From: CBDAPX01 sp965198725
GTDB lineage: Bacteria > Pseudomonadota > Alphaproteobacteria > Rhodobacterales > Rhodobacteraceae
NCBI GenBank assembly: GCA_965198725.1
Contig: CBDAPX010000001.1
Span: forward strand, 2,294,001 to 2,358,000
DNA: 64,000 nt
Direction of reading: 5' to 3'
Both the position numbers and the translations under genes were made by a program. The notes beneath the pieces are model-generated. The model was not told the origin of the DNA. It saw only the letters and a program-made list of their open reading frames with translations, and did no database searches. Of the stretch, positions 17,516 through 26,046 are shown in pieces. How positions within the stretch are numbered: position 1 is the first letter of the stretch; every line of letters starts with the position of its first letter.

Positions 17516-18908
17516 TGCAATCTGTTCGCTCTGCCGCAACAACCTTCCTAGCTATGTCGACAGGGCATTCCAGAGCCTCAACCCGGGTGATACCTATATT
17601 CCTGGTGAACATATCCGGGCGATCTGTCACAAACTTGCGGGGGTCCAGAGCGGTCGCACGCGACGTCTTTTGATTGCCATGCCACCACGGCATCTCAAGT
17701 CCATTTGTGCCAGTGTGGCGTTCCCGGCCTGGATCCTTGGGCGCGATCCAACATCTCGGATCATCTGTGCGAGCCACAGCGCTGACCTCGCACAGAGTTT
17801 TAGCCTCCAGACGAGAAAACTCATTGGTATGAAGTGGCACAGAGCAACCTTTCCAGGGCTTGAGCTCGATCCGGCCAAAAACACGTCTGAAGAGTTCCGG
17901 ACAACGCAGAATGGATACCGCATTGCGACGTCGGTTGGCGGTTCGTTGACCGGGAAGGGTGGGGATATCGTCATCGTGGATGACCCGCTCAAGGCGGAAG
18001 ACGCCTCATCAGAGGCGCGTCGGGATGCGGTCCATCACTGGTACTCTGGAACCGTATCGAGCCGCTTGGACGACCCAAAAACAGGCGCAATTGTGGTCGT
18101 AGCTCAACGTCTGAACGAGGACGATCTCCTAGGGCGATTGATTGCGACCGGCGACTGGGATGTGCTCGAACTCCCAGCGATCGTAACGAGGCGGGAGGAG
18201 ATTCCTCTCGGAGAAAAGGTAGTCTGGTGTCGCGAGCCCGGTGACCTTCTGCATTCGGATAGACTCGGACAAGACGAACTGGATCGCATCCAGCGTGAAC
18301 TTGGCACGGCGGCTTTCGAGGCACAGTGCCAGCAACGCCCCGTTCCGGCGGGTGGCACCCTTGTGAAGCCAGAATGCTTCAAGACTTACTCTGCGTCGGC
18401 TAAGCCTCATGATTACGAGGCGATCGTCCAGAGCTGGGACACGGCCGCCATTCCGGGCGAGACGAACGACCGGTGCGTATGCTCGACCTGGGGGCTATTG
18501 GGGCCCTACGTCGATTTGCTCGACGTGCACCGCGCACAATACCTCTTTCCCGACCTGGTCCACACAGCGATCAAGCTGCGAGATCGTTGGGAGCCAACCA
18601 TGATCGTGGTCGAAAATGCCTCCAGTGGCATCGGGCTCTACCAGGAACTCAAACGGGCCGGGCTGGGCGAGGTTCGCAATTTGAGCCCCAAGCCAGACAA
18701 GGTCCAGCGGATGGCCACGCAATCGGCCAAGATCGAAGCGGGCTACGTCAGGTTGCCGTCGAAAGCGAGTTGGCTCGAGGGTTTTCTGCACGAAGTCGCA
18801 GCATTTCCCAACGGCAAGCATGATGACCAGGTCGATAGTATGTCTCAGTTGCTGCGCGCTCTGGACTATAAGCCGTCGCCGCTCAGTGGCCTGAGCCGAT
18901 ATCGATGA
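17490..18908 (+). CDS. terL: Phage terminase large subunit
   Basis: A 472-residue DNA-packaging motor. The N-terminal ATPase has a Walker A variant, MPPRHLKS (Lys70), a Walker B IVIVDDPLKAED near residue 170 and SARRD-type downstream residues. The C-terminal RNase H-like nuclease has VQSWDTAA and a terminal HDDQVDSMSQLL acidic cluster. The start at 17490 has GAGGGG 8 nt upstream and lies inside the end of the DUF5681 gene. The reading frame is complete, but no portal, protease or capsid genes follow, so packaging cannot operate from this element alone. Confidence 0.92.
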   Translation: MEAMPTPADAICSLCRNNLPSYVDRAFQSLNPGDTYIPGEHIRAICHKLAGVQSGRTRRLLIAMPPRHLKSICASVAFPAWILGRDPTSRIICASHSADLAQSFSLQTRKLIGMKWHRATFPGLELDPAKNTSEEFRTTQNGYRIATSVGGSLTGKGGDIVIVDDPLKAEDASSEARRDAVHHWYSGTVSSRLDDPKTGAIVVVAQRLNEDDLLGRLIATGDWDVLELPAIVTRREEIPLGEKVVWCREPGDLLHSDRLGQDELDRIQRELGTAAFEAQCQQRPVPAGGTLVKPECFKTYSASAKPHDYEAIVQSWDTAAIPGETNDRCVCSTWGLLGPYVDLLDVHRAQYLFPDLVHTAIKLRDRWEPTMIVVENASSGIGLYQELKRAGLGEVRNLSPKPDKVQRMATQSAKIEAGYVRLPSKASWLEGFLHEVAAFPNGKHDDQVDSMSQLLRALDYKPSPLSGLSRYR

Positions 18909-18943
18909 GTGGATACCGCTACGGACGCGAGAGTCGTACTAGT

Positions 18944-18955
18944 GGTTCGAATCCC
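18944..18955. repeat. 12-bp copy of the tRNA-Ser T-arm core
   Basis: GGTTCGAATCCC here is identical to 12559-12570 in tRNA-Ser. The flanks can form only part of a T-stem, so this is not a functional tRNA. It falls just after the terminase stop, where the coherent phage genes end, and may be a remnant attachment core; a 12-bp T-arm match could also be coincidental or from another tRNA. Confidence 0.35.
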
Positions 18956-18980
18956 ATCCGATCCGCGAGGGGAGGACCTG

Positions 18981-19802
18981 ATGAGTAAGTTCGAGGAGTT
19001 CGTCAGAGCAGAGTTCGGAGTTTGGTCCGAGCCAAAGACGACCAAAGCCTACGCGCAGAGATTTGTCTCAGCGGCCGAACAATGCGTAAACGATATTGTC
19101 AAAGCATTACGTGCAACAAACAATAGGCGCGCTTTGGATGTATGTTGCGGCCAGGGGATTGTCGCGAAGAAGCTCGCCGCCGCATGCACGGACGTAGCCG
19201 GTTTGGACTTCTCGCCTGTAAAGCTTGAAATCGAATTGCAAACAGTGCCAAGCATGGATTTTGTAGAATGCGATGCCACGTATTTGCCCTTTGACGACAA
19301 CACCTTTGATGCGGTGACGATGGGATTGGCATTCTTCACACCCCGGATGCAGAAGCGGCGATAAATGAGGCCAAACGGGTCTTTAAGTCTGGTGGTCGGT
19401 TTGTTTACTCGGTTTGGGAGTCTCCTGAGACGTCAGCTGCTCTTCTGGGATCGTTCTTGGAGCTATCGAGGAATTTGGTGGCAAAGACGTTAGTTTGCCT
19501 CTGGGCCTGCCTCATCATGCTTTCGCTGACCCCGAGAATGAAAACCTATTCCCGAAGCAGCGCGGTTTTCCGACCCACGAAAACGATCGTCGGACAGTGC
19601 ATGGGAAATAGCCGATCCCGGCGTTCCTTATGACTATTTTTACGAGGGAACCGCGAGAGGGGCTCTCTTGCTTCGGTTGTCGCCTGCAAAAAGTGCTTGG
19701 TTGATCAGGGCCGCGATAGCTGAATCAGTTTTGGCAGAGTTTGGGTCGTCTGCTCTATGGATAATTCCCATTCCAGCCGCGGTGGTGTCGGCTATGGCAT
19801 GA
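18981..19802 (+). pseudogene. Class I SAM-dependent methyltransferase, degraded by frameshifts
   Basis: Starts MSKFEEFVRAEFGVWSEP after GGGGAGG. Motif I is ALDVCCGQGIVAKKLA and the acidic loop is FVECDATYLPFDDNTFD. The frame is lost near 19338; homology resumes as PDAEAAINEAKRVFKSGG in the +2 register, then moves to a third frame near 19460-19486 (KDVSLPLGLPHHAFADPENE). It returns to the first frame for YDYFYEGTARGALLLRLSP, continuing LIRAAIAESVLAEFG to a TGA at 19800-19802. Three frameshifts preserve about 260 codons of recognisable family sequence, so it was once an intact UbiE/Methyltransf_11-type enzyme. The substrate is unknown. Confidence 0.85.
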
Positions 19803-20058
19803 TCGTCACTTTGCTGGGCAAGTACGGACAGGCCTGCCATCATCCGGGCGAAGGTGCCCTTATCGCTCCATCGCTTCCAGCGGTTGTAGAGCGTTTTTGA
19901 GAGAGCTCTAGACCGAAGGGGCGTCGCGCAACCGAAAGTCATTGGGATTTATTAATATAATTGGAATCAACACGTGCGTATCGTCAACCGTGGGCGTTCG
20001 CAAAGAAAAGTTCAAGATGTGCTATCTGCGCTTCGCTCAACCAGCAGAGTTCAGACAT
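19803..20058 (-). pseudogene. IS5-family transposase remnant
   Basis: On the minus strand from 20058 the sequence reads MSELCWLSEAQIAHLELFF, the standard IS5-type N-terminus, then a stop. A short LRLRDAP piece and then SKTLYNRWKRWSDKGTFARM, continuing MAGLS, appear in shifted frames down to about 19820. Roughly 40 codons in the middle and the whole catalytic DDE part are missing. It abuts the end of the methyltransferase pseudogene, suggesting deletion and decay at an old insertion. Confidence 0.75.
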
Positions 20059-20237
20059 GTTCACCGCTCGTTTTCGAGCGGTGAATCCGCTGATATATGA
20101 AAATCAATGGGTCCTGACCCTAAGGCCGCGGACAGTTTTCATTTGGCTAGAACGTATCCAAGCGCGCAATTACGATGGCACAGCATGAGTTGGCGTAAGT
20201 CCATCGCGTATCGGAGCCGGTTTGGCGGTCTATTTCC

Positions 20238-21200
20238 CTAAAACCGGAACTCAACCCGCAGTGATCCTCCATACTCGGTCACATGCTCGGAGAAATTGGC
20301 GATTGCATCGGCTCTGAGAGTTGTGTTGTTCCGGGTTATAAGATCCAATCCTGCCGCCACTTCGACGCTGGTGCGGTCAAGCTTCGATGTCGAGTCGAAC
20401 GAGCTAATTCCGTCTCCCGCCGAGGCAAACCGAGCGTTGGCGGACAAATCGGTATCACCCAGAAACTGTGTGACCGAAACATTCAGGCTGGGACGCAGGA
20501 GCGCTTCGTTGTTAAGTTCCACCGTTCCCCCAATCTCCACGCCCGGTTTCACATACCAATAGGTCTCCGATGCCCCCTCGACGGATAGCGCGAGGCCCGC
20601 GTTGCCCTTTTCATCATAACCGGACGCATTGATGTGCTGAACGCCAAGATTAACTGACGGGGCCAAATACCAAGTGCCTCGCTCCATGACGTAGGCTCCA
20701 CCGACTTCCGCGCCGTAGTTGCGCTGCTCCTGTTCGCCACTTAAAGTGACGCCAGGCACCGGCGTGCGGCTTATTTCGAAGGTACCATAACCAACGTGGG
20801 CGGCACCAGAGAACTCCCAATTGCCTCTACGGTGCTTGGCGGACAGACCCGCATAGAAGACTTCGCCATCGCTTTATCCAGACGCCTCATCCGAGGACAG
20901 TTCGCGAGCTTCATAGCGAAGCGCCCCGCCAACAACCCAATCGTTGTCAAGCGTGCCTTGCCAGCCACCTGTGAAATGCCAGCTGTTTCCTTCAAAGCCC
21001 AAGTTGTCCGACGACGTGTCGCGCTCGAACCGACGGCCACCGACTTCAGCAAACGCGCATTGGCCTTCGCCCAACCACCACACACCAGATGAGTTTTCGC
21101 AGGTCATCAACGCATCGGAGAAGCTTAGAGCCGAGTATACCGTCGTGATCTGGTTGTTCACGGCGAATTCGGCACTGAGACGGTCCATGAACCGCCCCAG
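20238..21200 (-). pseudogene. Autotransporter beta-domain protein, truncated and nonsense-broken
   Basis: The C-terminal part of an outer-membrane autotransporter: repeated amphipathic beta strands and a terminal aromatic residue (SLRVEFRF). The upstream segment (MDRLSAEFAVNN ... LRYEARELSSDEASG) runs into an in-frame TAA at 20874-20876. The same frame then continues as SDGEVFYAGLSAKHRRGNWEF, followed by SGAAHVGYGTFEISRT into the barrel. The passenger domain is absent because the frame is cut at about 21200 by the IS3 element. No part of this gene is recognisable beyond the IS. Both lesions make it nonfunctional. Confidence 0.8.
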
Positions 21201-21228
21201 TTTTGGCGGAGACTATTGAGTTCGTATT

Positions 21229-22128
21229 TCAAGCTGCGATTTTGTCTGACTTCAAGGCTTCTTCGTATCTCTCCTCGGCTTCGATTGGCGTGATGTACCC
21301 GAGTGGTTCAAGCAGGCGCTCTTTGTTGAACCAGTCCACCCATAGCAGGGTTTCCCATTCGACCTGATCCTTGGACTTCCACGGACCTAGTTGATTGATG
21401 ACTTCGGTTTTGAAGAGGCCGATGATCGTCTCAGCCAGTGCATTGTCATAGCTGTCACCAACGCTGCCGACGGATGGCTCCAGCCCAGCATCGGCCAACC
21501 GTTCTGTGTACTTGATCGACACGTATTGGCTGCCGCGATCTGAATGATGGATCAGTTTCTCAGCGGGTCTGCGTGCGTGGATCGCCTGTTCAAGCGCATC
21601 TAAGACAAACTGCGTGTCCTGCGTTGTTGATGCCTTCCAGCCCACAATCCGGTTCGCGAAGGTATCAATGACGAACGCCACATAGACGAACCCGCGCCAG
21701 GTCGAGACGAACGTAAAGTCGGACACCCACAGTTCGTTCGGCATTGAAGCCCTGAACTGGCGATTGACCTTGTCCAGCGGGCATTGATCCGCAGGTTGAC
21801 CACAGGTGGTTTTGACCTTCTTTCCGCGCCGGACGCCTTGAATGCTAAGCTGGCGCATCAACCGTTCTACAGTGCAGCGAGCAATATCAATCTTCTCGCG
21901 ATTCATCGCGTGCCATAGTTTGCGTGCGCCATAGACAGAACGGTTCTTCTCCCAAACATCCTTCATCGTTTTGCGCAGAAACTCATCCCGCTTGGCCCGG
22001 TCCGAGGCACGGTCGGGATCACGCTCGATGGCAATGCGTTTATAGAACGTCGAAGGGGCAATCTGGAGAACTCTACAGATCGGCTCGACCCCATGCGCCC
22101 CACGATGATCCTTGATGAAGGCAATCAT
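21229..22128 (-). CDS. IS3-family transposase OrfB (DDE integrase)
   Basis: A 299-residue catalytic subunit. The N-terminal HTH_21 region (AFIKDHRGAHGVEPICRVLQ) precedes an rve integrase core with LWVSDFTF (first Asp), HHSDRGSQY (second Asp) and NALAE (Glu) at the canonical D(35)E spacing. The ATG at 22128 overlaps the OrfA stop (ATGA); expression is through coupling or a -1 frameshift giving the OrfAB fusion usual in this family. Confidence 0.93.
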   Translation of the reverse strand: MIAFIKDHRGAHGVEPICRVLQIAPSTFYKRIAIERDPDRASDRAKRDEFLRKTMKDVWEKNRSVYGARKLWHAMNREKIDIARCTVERLMRQLSIQGVRRGKKVKTTCGQPADQCPLDKVNRQFRASMPNELWVSDFTFVSTWRGFVYVAFVIDTFANRIVGWKASTTQDTQFVLDALEQAIHARRPAEKLIHHSDRGSQYVSIKYTERLADAGLEPSVGSVGDSYDNALAETIIGLFKTEVINQLGPWKSKDQVEWETLLWVDWFNKERLLEPLGYITPIEAEERYEEALKSDKIAA

Positions 22129-22457
22129 TTGCGGAATGGGCGGTCGAGCTCCGCCTGAGCAAAATAAGCAGATGCCTTCTTCAGGATCTCATTTGCCTGA
22201 CGCAACTGCCGGTTCTCGCGCTCAAGTTCTTTGATGCGATCCCGCTCTGCAGAGGTCACGCCATCGCGTTTGCCGGTATCCGCCTCGTGTTGCTTGACCC
22301 AGATACGAAGGCTGTCTCTGCTGCACCCAACCTTCTGAGAGATCGACAAAAGTGCTGCCGATCTGCTCGTGTATTCGCTCTCGTGATCCAAGACCATCCG
22401 CACCGCTCGTGCGCGCAATTCCTCTGGATAACGTGTTCCGTTCTTTGTCTTTCCCAT
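22125..22457 (-). CDS. IS3-family transposase OrfA (HTH and leucine zipper)
   Basis: A 110-residue DNA-binding subunit, MGKTKNGTRYPEELRARAVR. It has an HTH_Tnp_1 helix-turn-helix (SISQKVGCSRDSLRIWVKQHE) and a C-terminal leucine-zipper coiled coil (IKELERENRQLRQANEILKKA). It overlaps OrfB by 4 bp. A full-length, undamaged frame suggests the IS may still be active. Confidence 0.92.
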   Translation of the reverse strand: MGKTKNGTRYPEELRARAVRMVLDHESEYTSRSAALLSISQKVGCSRDSLRIWVKQHEADTGKRDGVTSAERDRIKELERENRQLRQANEILKKASAYFAQAELDRPFRK

Positions 22458-22493
22458 GTCCCAGTATCCTTACTTCTGGGTCTCCGGCAAACA

Positions 22494-22750
22494 AGGGGCG
22501 CTTCAGCTCTTGCTGAGTTGCGCGGTCTTTACGCGGCATAAGGGAAGTTACACTGGCCTTTTGGAGACTGGTTCGCATTAGTCTGCCACCACCGCCACCG
22601 ACCGCAGGTCGTTTCATTCGCCGGAATAGTCCTGACATACGTTTCGAAGTTGAACGACTTACGTGAGCGATTTTTTTAAATGTGAAGGGGGCGCCGCGGC
22701 GATGCGCTGCAATCAAAACCCTGTCCAGGCTTTTCTGTTGCCCTCTCTGG
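22494..22750. other. Gene-free junction between IS3 element and core genes
   Basis: These 257 bp separate the IS from the thioredoxin-like gene. No ORF here has recognisable family features; a minus-strand reading beginning MKRPAVGGGGGRLMRTSLQ runs into the IS end and looks spurious. I find no copy of the tRNA-Ser 3' end, so the right boundary of the integrated element is undefined. Confidence 0.4.
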
Positions 22751-23293
22751 CTATCGCCATTTGATAGAACAGCCCACAGAGGCGATCTGATCACGCGGAC
22801 CTTCGCCGGTTTCCGCAATTTGAAGCATTGCGTTGCGCAGCTCCGGCACGCGGTTTGCGGGATCGCCCATGCGTGCGTCATCAAACCTGCCGCGGTACTG
22901 AAGCTCTCCTGCCGCGTTCAAACCAAAGAAATCCGGCGTGCAGACCGCGCCATAGGCGCGCGCGACGGTTTGGTCAGTGTCAACGAGGTAGGGGAAATCA
23001 AATCCGAAATGCTTTGCGAATTCGATCATTTTTTCGGGCGCATCGGCCGGGTACATATTGTAATCATTGGACATTACAGCCAGCACGCCGACGCCATTGG
23101 CTTGCAGCACCCGCGCGTCTTCTGCAAGCCGCTCTGCGATGCGCATGACATAGGGGCAATGGTTGCAGATAAAGGCAACCAGCAAACCTTTGCCGATGTG
23201 ATCAGACATACGGTGGCGCGCGCCGTTAGGCGTCGCAAGTTCGAATTCGGGTGCTTTCCAGCCAAAGTCGCAAACAGGTGTATCGTTTAGCAT
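22751..23293 (-). CDS. Thioredoxin-fold (AhpC/TSA-like) protein
   Basis: A 180-residue cytoplasmic thioredoxin-fold protein. It begins MLNDTPVCDFGWKAPEFELAT and contains VAFICNHCPYVMRIAERL; the CNHC motif is the redox-active CxxC of the alkyl-hydroperoxide-reductase-like/PRX branch. The cis-Pro region is TPDFFGLNAAGELQYRG. It has no signal peptide and is probably an antioxidant or thiol reductase. I chose the start at 23293; an extension to 23338 would overlap the upstream SDR and lacks similarity. It is co-directional with the SDR, separated by about 40 bp. Confidence 0.85.
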   Translation of the reverse strand: MLNDTPVCDFGWKAPEFELATPNGARHRMSDHIGKGLLVAFICNHCPYVMRIAERLAEDARVLQANGVGVLAVMSNDYNMYPADAPEKMIEFAKHFGFDFPYLVDTDQTVARAYGAVCTPDFFGLNAAGELQYRGRFDDARMGDPANRVPELRNAMLQIAETGEGPRDQIASVGCSIKWR

Positions 23294-23334
23294 GTCGTTC
23301 GTCCCTGTGATGCGGCGTCGAGGTGACACCAATG

Positions 23335-24096
23335 TCAATACTGAACACCAAGTGTGAGCGCCCCGTCGACAAGCAGATTTGTCCCCGAGACAAAGCTTGA
23401 TGCCGGGCTGGCAAGAAACAGTGCCGCATTGGCCACTTCGTCGGGTGTGCCCATGCGACCCAGCGGGTTGGCTGCGGTCTGTTGCTTGAAAAATTCGGGA
23501 TTATTGCGCTCGACTTTGCCCCAGACGCCATCTTCGAAATAGATATTACCGGGAGAGACGCAGTTCACGCGCACACCATCGGCGGCGAGGGATCGCGCAA
23601 GCCCCTTGGCATAGTTGATGACCGCAGCCTTCATGGCGCCATAGGGTTTTGGCCCCCCGGGCGTATGAAGGGCGGCGATGGATGAGATAAAGACCATGGC
23701 CCCCGCGTCAGACGCTTGGATATGAGGGGTCGCGGCATCCGCGGCATTGAATGTCGCCATCATGTCAACTTCGAAACTCTGGCGCCATGCGTCCTCGTCC
23801 GTACCTTGATTAAGCGCGCTTACATTGGCGATGAGGATATCAAGGCCACCAAAGGCCGCCGCGGTATCGTCGATCCAGGTTTTTTGCGCGTCTTTGTCGG
23901 TGGCGTCTATTGCGGACCCCATGGCCTTGACGCCGGTTTGTCCAAGTTCTTCGACGACTTGATTTACTGCGTCTTCATTGCGCGCGCAGATGGACACGTT
24001 GCAGCCTTCAAGGGCGAGTTTTTGTGCAATAGCGCGCCCGATACCGCGTGTGGCTCCCGAAACGGCTGCGTTTTTTCCCTTTAACAACAGATCCAT
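23335..24096 (-). CDS. SDR-family oxidoreductase
   Basis: A 253-residue classical short-chain dehydrogenase. The cofactor motif GATRGIGRA is near residue 14, NVSALN replaces the usual NNAG, and catalytic YGAMK is in the standard Tyr-x3-Lys position. The LLVDGALTLGVQ tail is typical. Arg at position 38 (ICARNEDA) suggests NADP(H) preference. It is divergent from the GntR regulator, so it is probably part of that regulon, acting on an unknown hydroxy/keto substrate of cluster A. Confidence 0.88.
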   Translation of the reverse strand: MDLLLKGKNAAVSGATRGIGRAIAQKLALEGCNVSICARNEDAVNQVVEELGQTGVKAMGSAIDATDKDAQKTWIDDTAAAFGGLDILIANVSALNQGTDEDAWRQSFEVDMMATFNAADAATPHIQASDAGAMVFISSIAALHTPGGPKPYGAMKAAVINYAKGLARSLAADGVRVNCVSPGNIYFEDGVWGKVERNNPEFFKQQTAANPLGRMGTPDEVANAALFLASPASSFVSGTNLLVDGALTLGVQY

Positions 24097-24274
24097 AGTT
24101 AGCTACTCCAATGTTTCCCGTGTTGGTGCTCGCAGACAAAACGCTTGTTTTGCATTGTTTCTGCGCTTACTCTTGAAGAGGTAAGACATCTAGGGTGCTA
24201 GACTATTTAACTGCATTTGCCAAGGGAGCCTCCGCCTGGCCGATCCGACGGAAATAACGCTGAAGCTTCGTGAA

Positions 24275-25048
24275 ATGATCGAGACAGATTTTCGCGACGG
24301 CGACAGGCTGCCTTCAGAGGTGCGCTTGTCTGAGAGCCTGGGTGTGAGCCGCGCGAAACTGCGTGAATCCTTTGGTGTCCTGTGGCAGGCGGGCCTGATC
24401 GAAAAGAAGTGGGGCGTGGGCACGATCGTTCGCAAGCCGCAAGAGAAGCCGCCGGTCGTGGTGCCACTGCCGATGATCCGGAGCGCGCCCGCCTTGATCC
24501 GGGAGAGCGGGCAGGCGGCCTCGGTTACAGATCTCTCGATTGAGCGGCGGCCAGCCGACGAGACCGTAAGCGGTTTGCTCGACCTTCCGGTGGGCAGTGA
24601 ACATTGGATCGTTGACCGTGTGTTTTGCGCCGATGACGTTCCAATTCAACGAACAATTGACGTGGTTCGCACGATTGTGGATGGCGTTTCTTTTGATGCG
24701 AGCGGTTTTGATGCCAACGAAAACACGTTGGTTGCGCTTTATGATGCGCAGTTCCAAAGGCCCGTTTTGCGTTCCGCTGGTCGGCTAACGGTTGTTCCGG
24801 CCCCAACGGATACGGCCAAACGGTTGCGATTGCGCGATAGCGATCCGGTTCTGCTGGTAGAATACAGTACTTCGCTGCGCGCTGACGTGGCGCTCAGCTA
24901 TTCGGTCACTTGGTACAATACTGCACGTGTCGACGTCCGCTTTGAGGCTGAACGCCCGGAAATGAATGACGTTGAAAGCGCCTTTCGCCGTTATGCGAAA
25001 CAGCGCCTTCCCGCCTCTTTGGTGAGTTCTCACCTCAGCTCTCTCTAA
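24275..25048 (+). CDS. GntR-family transcriptional regulator with UTRA-like effector domain
   Basis: Winged-helix N-terminus (GDRLPSEVRLSESLGVSRAK, then LRESFGVLWQAGLIEKKWGVGT, about residues 8-50) followed by an effector domain with FCADDVPIQRTIDVVR, YSTSLRADVALSYSVTWYN and VDVRFEAER, resembling UTRA. From the ATG at 24275 the first wHTH helix is cut short. The same frame upstream gives LADPTEITLKLRE, which completes helix 1, starting at a CTG (24236) that has AGGGAG 8 nt upstream. A CTG start is therefore possible. It lies between divergent and co-directional SDR genes and is the likely regulator of cluster A through the palindromes at 25115-25156. Confidence 0.8.
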   Translation: MIETDFRDGDRLPSEVRLSESLGVSRAKLRESFGVLWQAGLIEKKWGVGTIVRKPQEKPPVVVPLPMIRSAPALIRESGQAASVTDLSIERRPADETVSGLLDLPVGSEHWIVDRVFCADDVPIQRTIDVVRTIVDGVSFDASGFDANENTLVALYDAQFQRPVLRSAGRLTVVPAPTDTAKRLRLRDSDPVLLVEYSTSLRADVALSYSVTWYNTARVDVRFEAERPEMNDVESAFRRYAKQRLPASLVSSHLSSL

Positions 25049-25114
25049 TAAAAACAATGCGCTAGGCGTTTCGCCGAGGCTTCTTTACGAGCCTCGTTAA
25101 AATTCGTTGACTCT

Positions 25115-25156
25115 AAAGGTATTGCAATCCATACCTTTTATAGAGGTCGGACCTCT
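25115..25156. promoter_or_regulatory. Two palindromes upstream of the cluster A operon, likely GntR operators
   Basis: AAAGGTAT (25115-25122) and ATACCTTT (25131-25138) form a perfect 8-bp inverted repeat with an 8-bp spacer. AGAGGTC (25142-25148) and GACCTCT (25150-25156) form a second perfect palindrome around one base. Both lie 55-96 bp upstream of the SDR start at 25211. A GGTAT...ATACC palindrome recurs at 58964-58989. Confidence 0.6.
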
Positions 25157-25210
25157 TACCTTTATGGGCGATGTCGTTGCAAAGGGGAGGGCCGAGGGAG
25201 GGAAACCAAT

Positions 25211-25993
25211 GTGCGTGAAATCGTGACCCAGCATTGTGTCATAACCGGCGGTGCAAGCGGCATGGGTGAAGCCACGGCGCGGCTTGCGGCGGAAAACGGA
25301 TACGCGGTGTCGATTCTGTCGCTGGAAGAAGAGCGTGCCGCCGGTGAGGCGCTCGTCGCCGAGATCAAGGATAACGGTGGTTCTGCGGCCTTCTTCGCGG
25401 TGGATGTTTCAAGCGAAAGCGATGTCACCGCCGCGTATCAACGGGCGGCGGAAACATTCGGCACGCCGACCGCGGCGGTGCACAGTGCCGGAATATTTGT
25501 GGGTGGCACCATTCTGGACATGGATGTCGCGGCAAATGCCAGAATGCTCGACGTCAATGTCTTGGGTCTCATGATCTGCTGTCGTGAAGCTGGGCGCATG
25601 ATGTCGACCGAACGCGGCGGGGTCGGTGGTTCGATCGTGAATATCGCCTCGATGGCAGCCACAATCGGTGGCCGTCCGGGGGCTTGTGTTTATGCAGCGT
25701 CCAAAGGGGCAGTGGACGTCTTTACCAAGGGTTTCGCCAAAGAAGTCGCGCAACAGGGCATTCGGGTGAACACCATTCGCCCCGGCGCAGTTGCAAGCCC
25801 GATGACCGCGGCGCTCGACGCCAATCCCGCGCTCAAGCGCGGGGTCGAAAATTCAATTCCAATGGGCCGGCTCGGCACCTGTGACGAGATTGCGGATATT
25901 GCCATCTGGCTGATGTCGCCGTCCGCATCGCTGGTCACGGGCGCATTCGTAGATGCCAGCGGGGGAGGGTTCCATGTCGCGGGTTCAGTTTGA
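25211..25993 (+). CDS. SDR-family oxidoreductase
   Basis: A 260-residue classical SDR. Its cofactor motif is TGGASGMGEA (residues 12-21), its catalytic residues are YAASK with IVNIASMAA serine, and the C-terminus is FVDASGGGFHV. Ser-Leu-Glu at the end of beta-2 (ILSLEEER) suggests NAD(H). The GTG start at 25211 has GAGGGAAA upstream; the overlapping ATG is out of frame and stops at once. It is the first gene of the SDR-tktC-tktN-TRAP-thiolase-SDR operon. Confidence 0.87.
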   Translation: MREIVTQHCVITGGASGMGEATARLAAENGYAVSILSLEEERAAGEALVAEIKDNGGSAAFFAVDVSSESDVTAAYQRAAETFGTPTAAVHSAGIFVGGTILDMDVAANARMLDVNVLGLMICCREAGRMMSTERGGVGGSIVNIASMAATIGGRPGACVYAASKGAVDVFTKGFAKEVAQQGIRVNTIRPGAVASPMTAALDANPALKRGVENSIPMGRLGTCDEIADIAIWLMSPSASLVTGAFVDASGGGFHVAGSV

Positions 25994-26046
25994 CGCGCAT
26001 GCCGCAGCTTTGCGCGCATGCCGGGCATCGAAACAAGGGGCGGAAT

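Larger units (their letters stand above)
21200..22493 (-). mobile_element. IS3-family insertion sequence
   Basis: About 1.29 kb with two overlapping ORFs on the minus strand. The ends carry imperfect inverted repeats: TTTTGGCGGAGAC at 21201-21213, and GTTTGCCGGAGAC read inward from about 22492, 11 of 13 matching. I see no clear 3-5 bp target duplication, so one end may have been rearranged. Both ORFs appear intact, which makes it the youngest part of the element. It interrupts the autotransporter fragment on its left side. Confidence 0.8.

Noticed and set aside
18931..18975. tRNA-like stretch after the terminase
   Set aside because: Only the T-loop core is tRNA-like; the T-stem does not pair and no acceptor or anticodon arm is present.
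22494..22750. Right attachment site (attR) of the tRNA-Ser element
   Set aside because: No copy of the tRNA-Ser 3' end or of the GCAGGGAA repeats is found here, so the boundary cannot be called.
22222..22884. Minus-strand 220-codon frame across the IS right end
   Set aside because: It spans OrfA, the IS terminus and the end of the thioredoxin-like gene in a different frame; composite of unrelated sequence.
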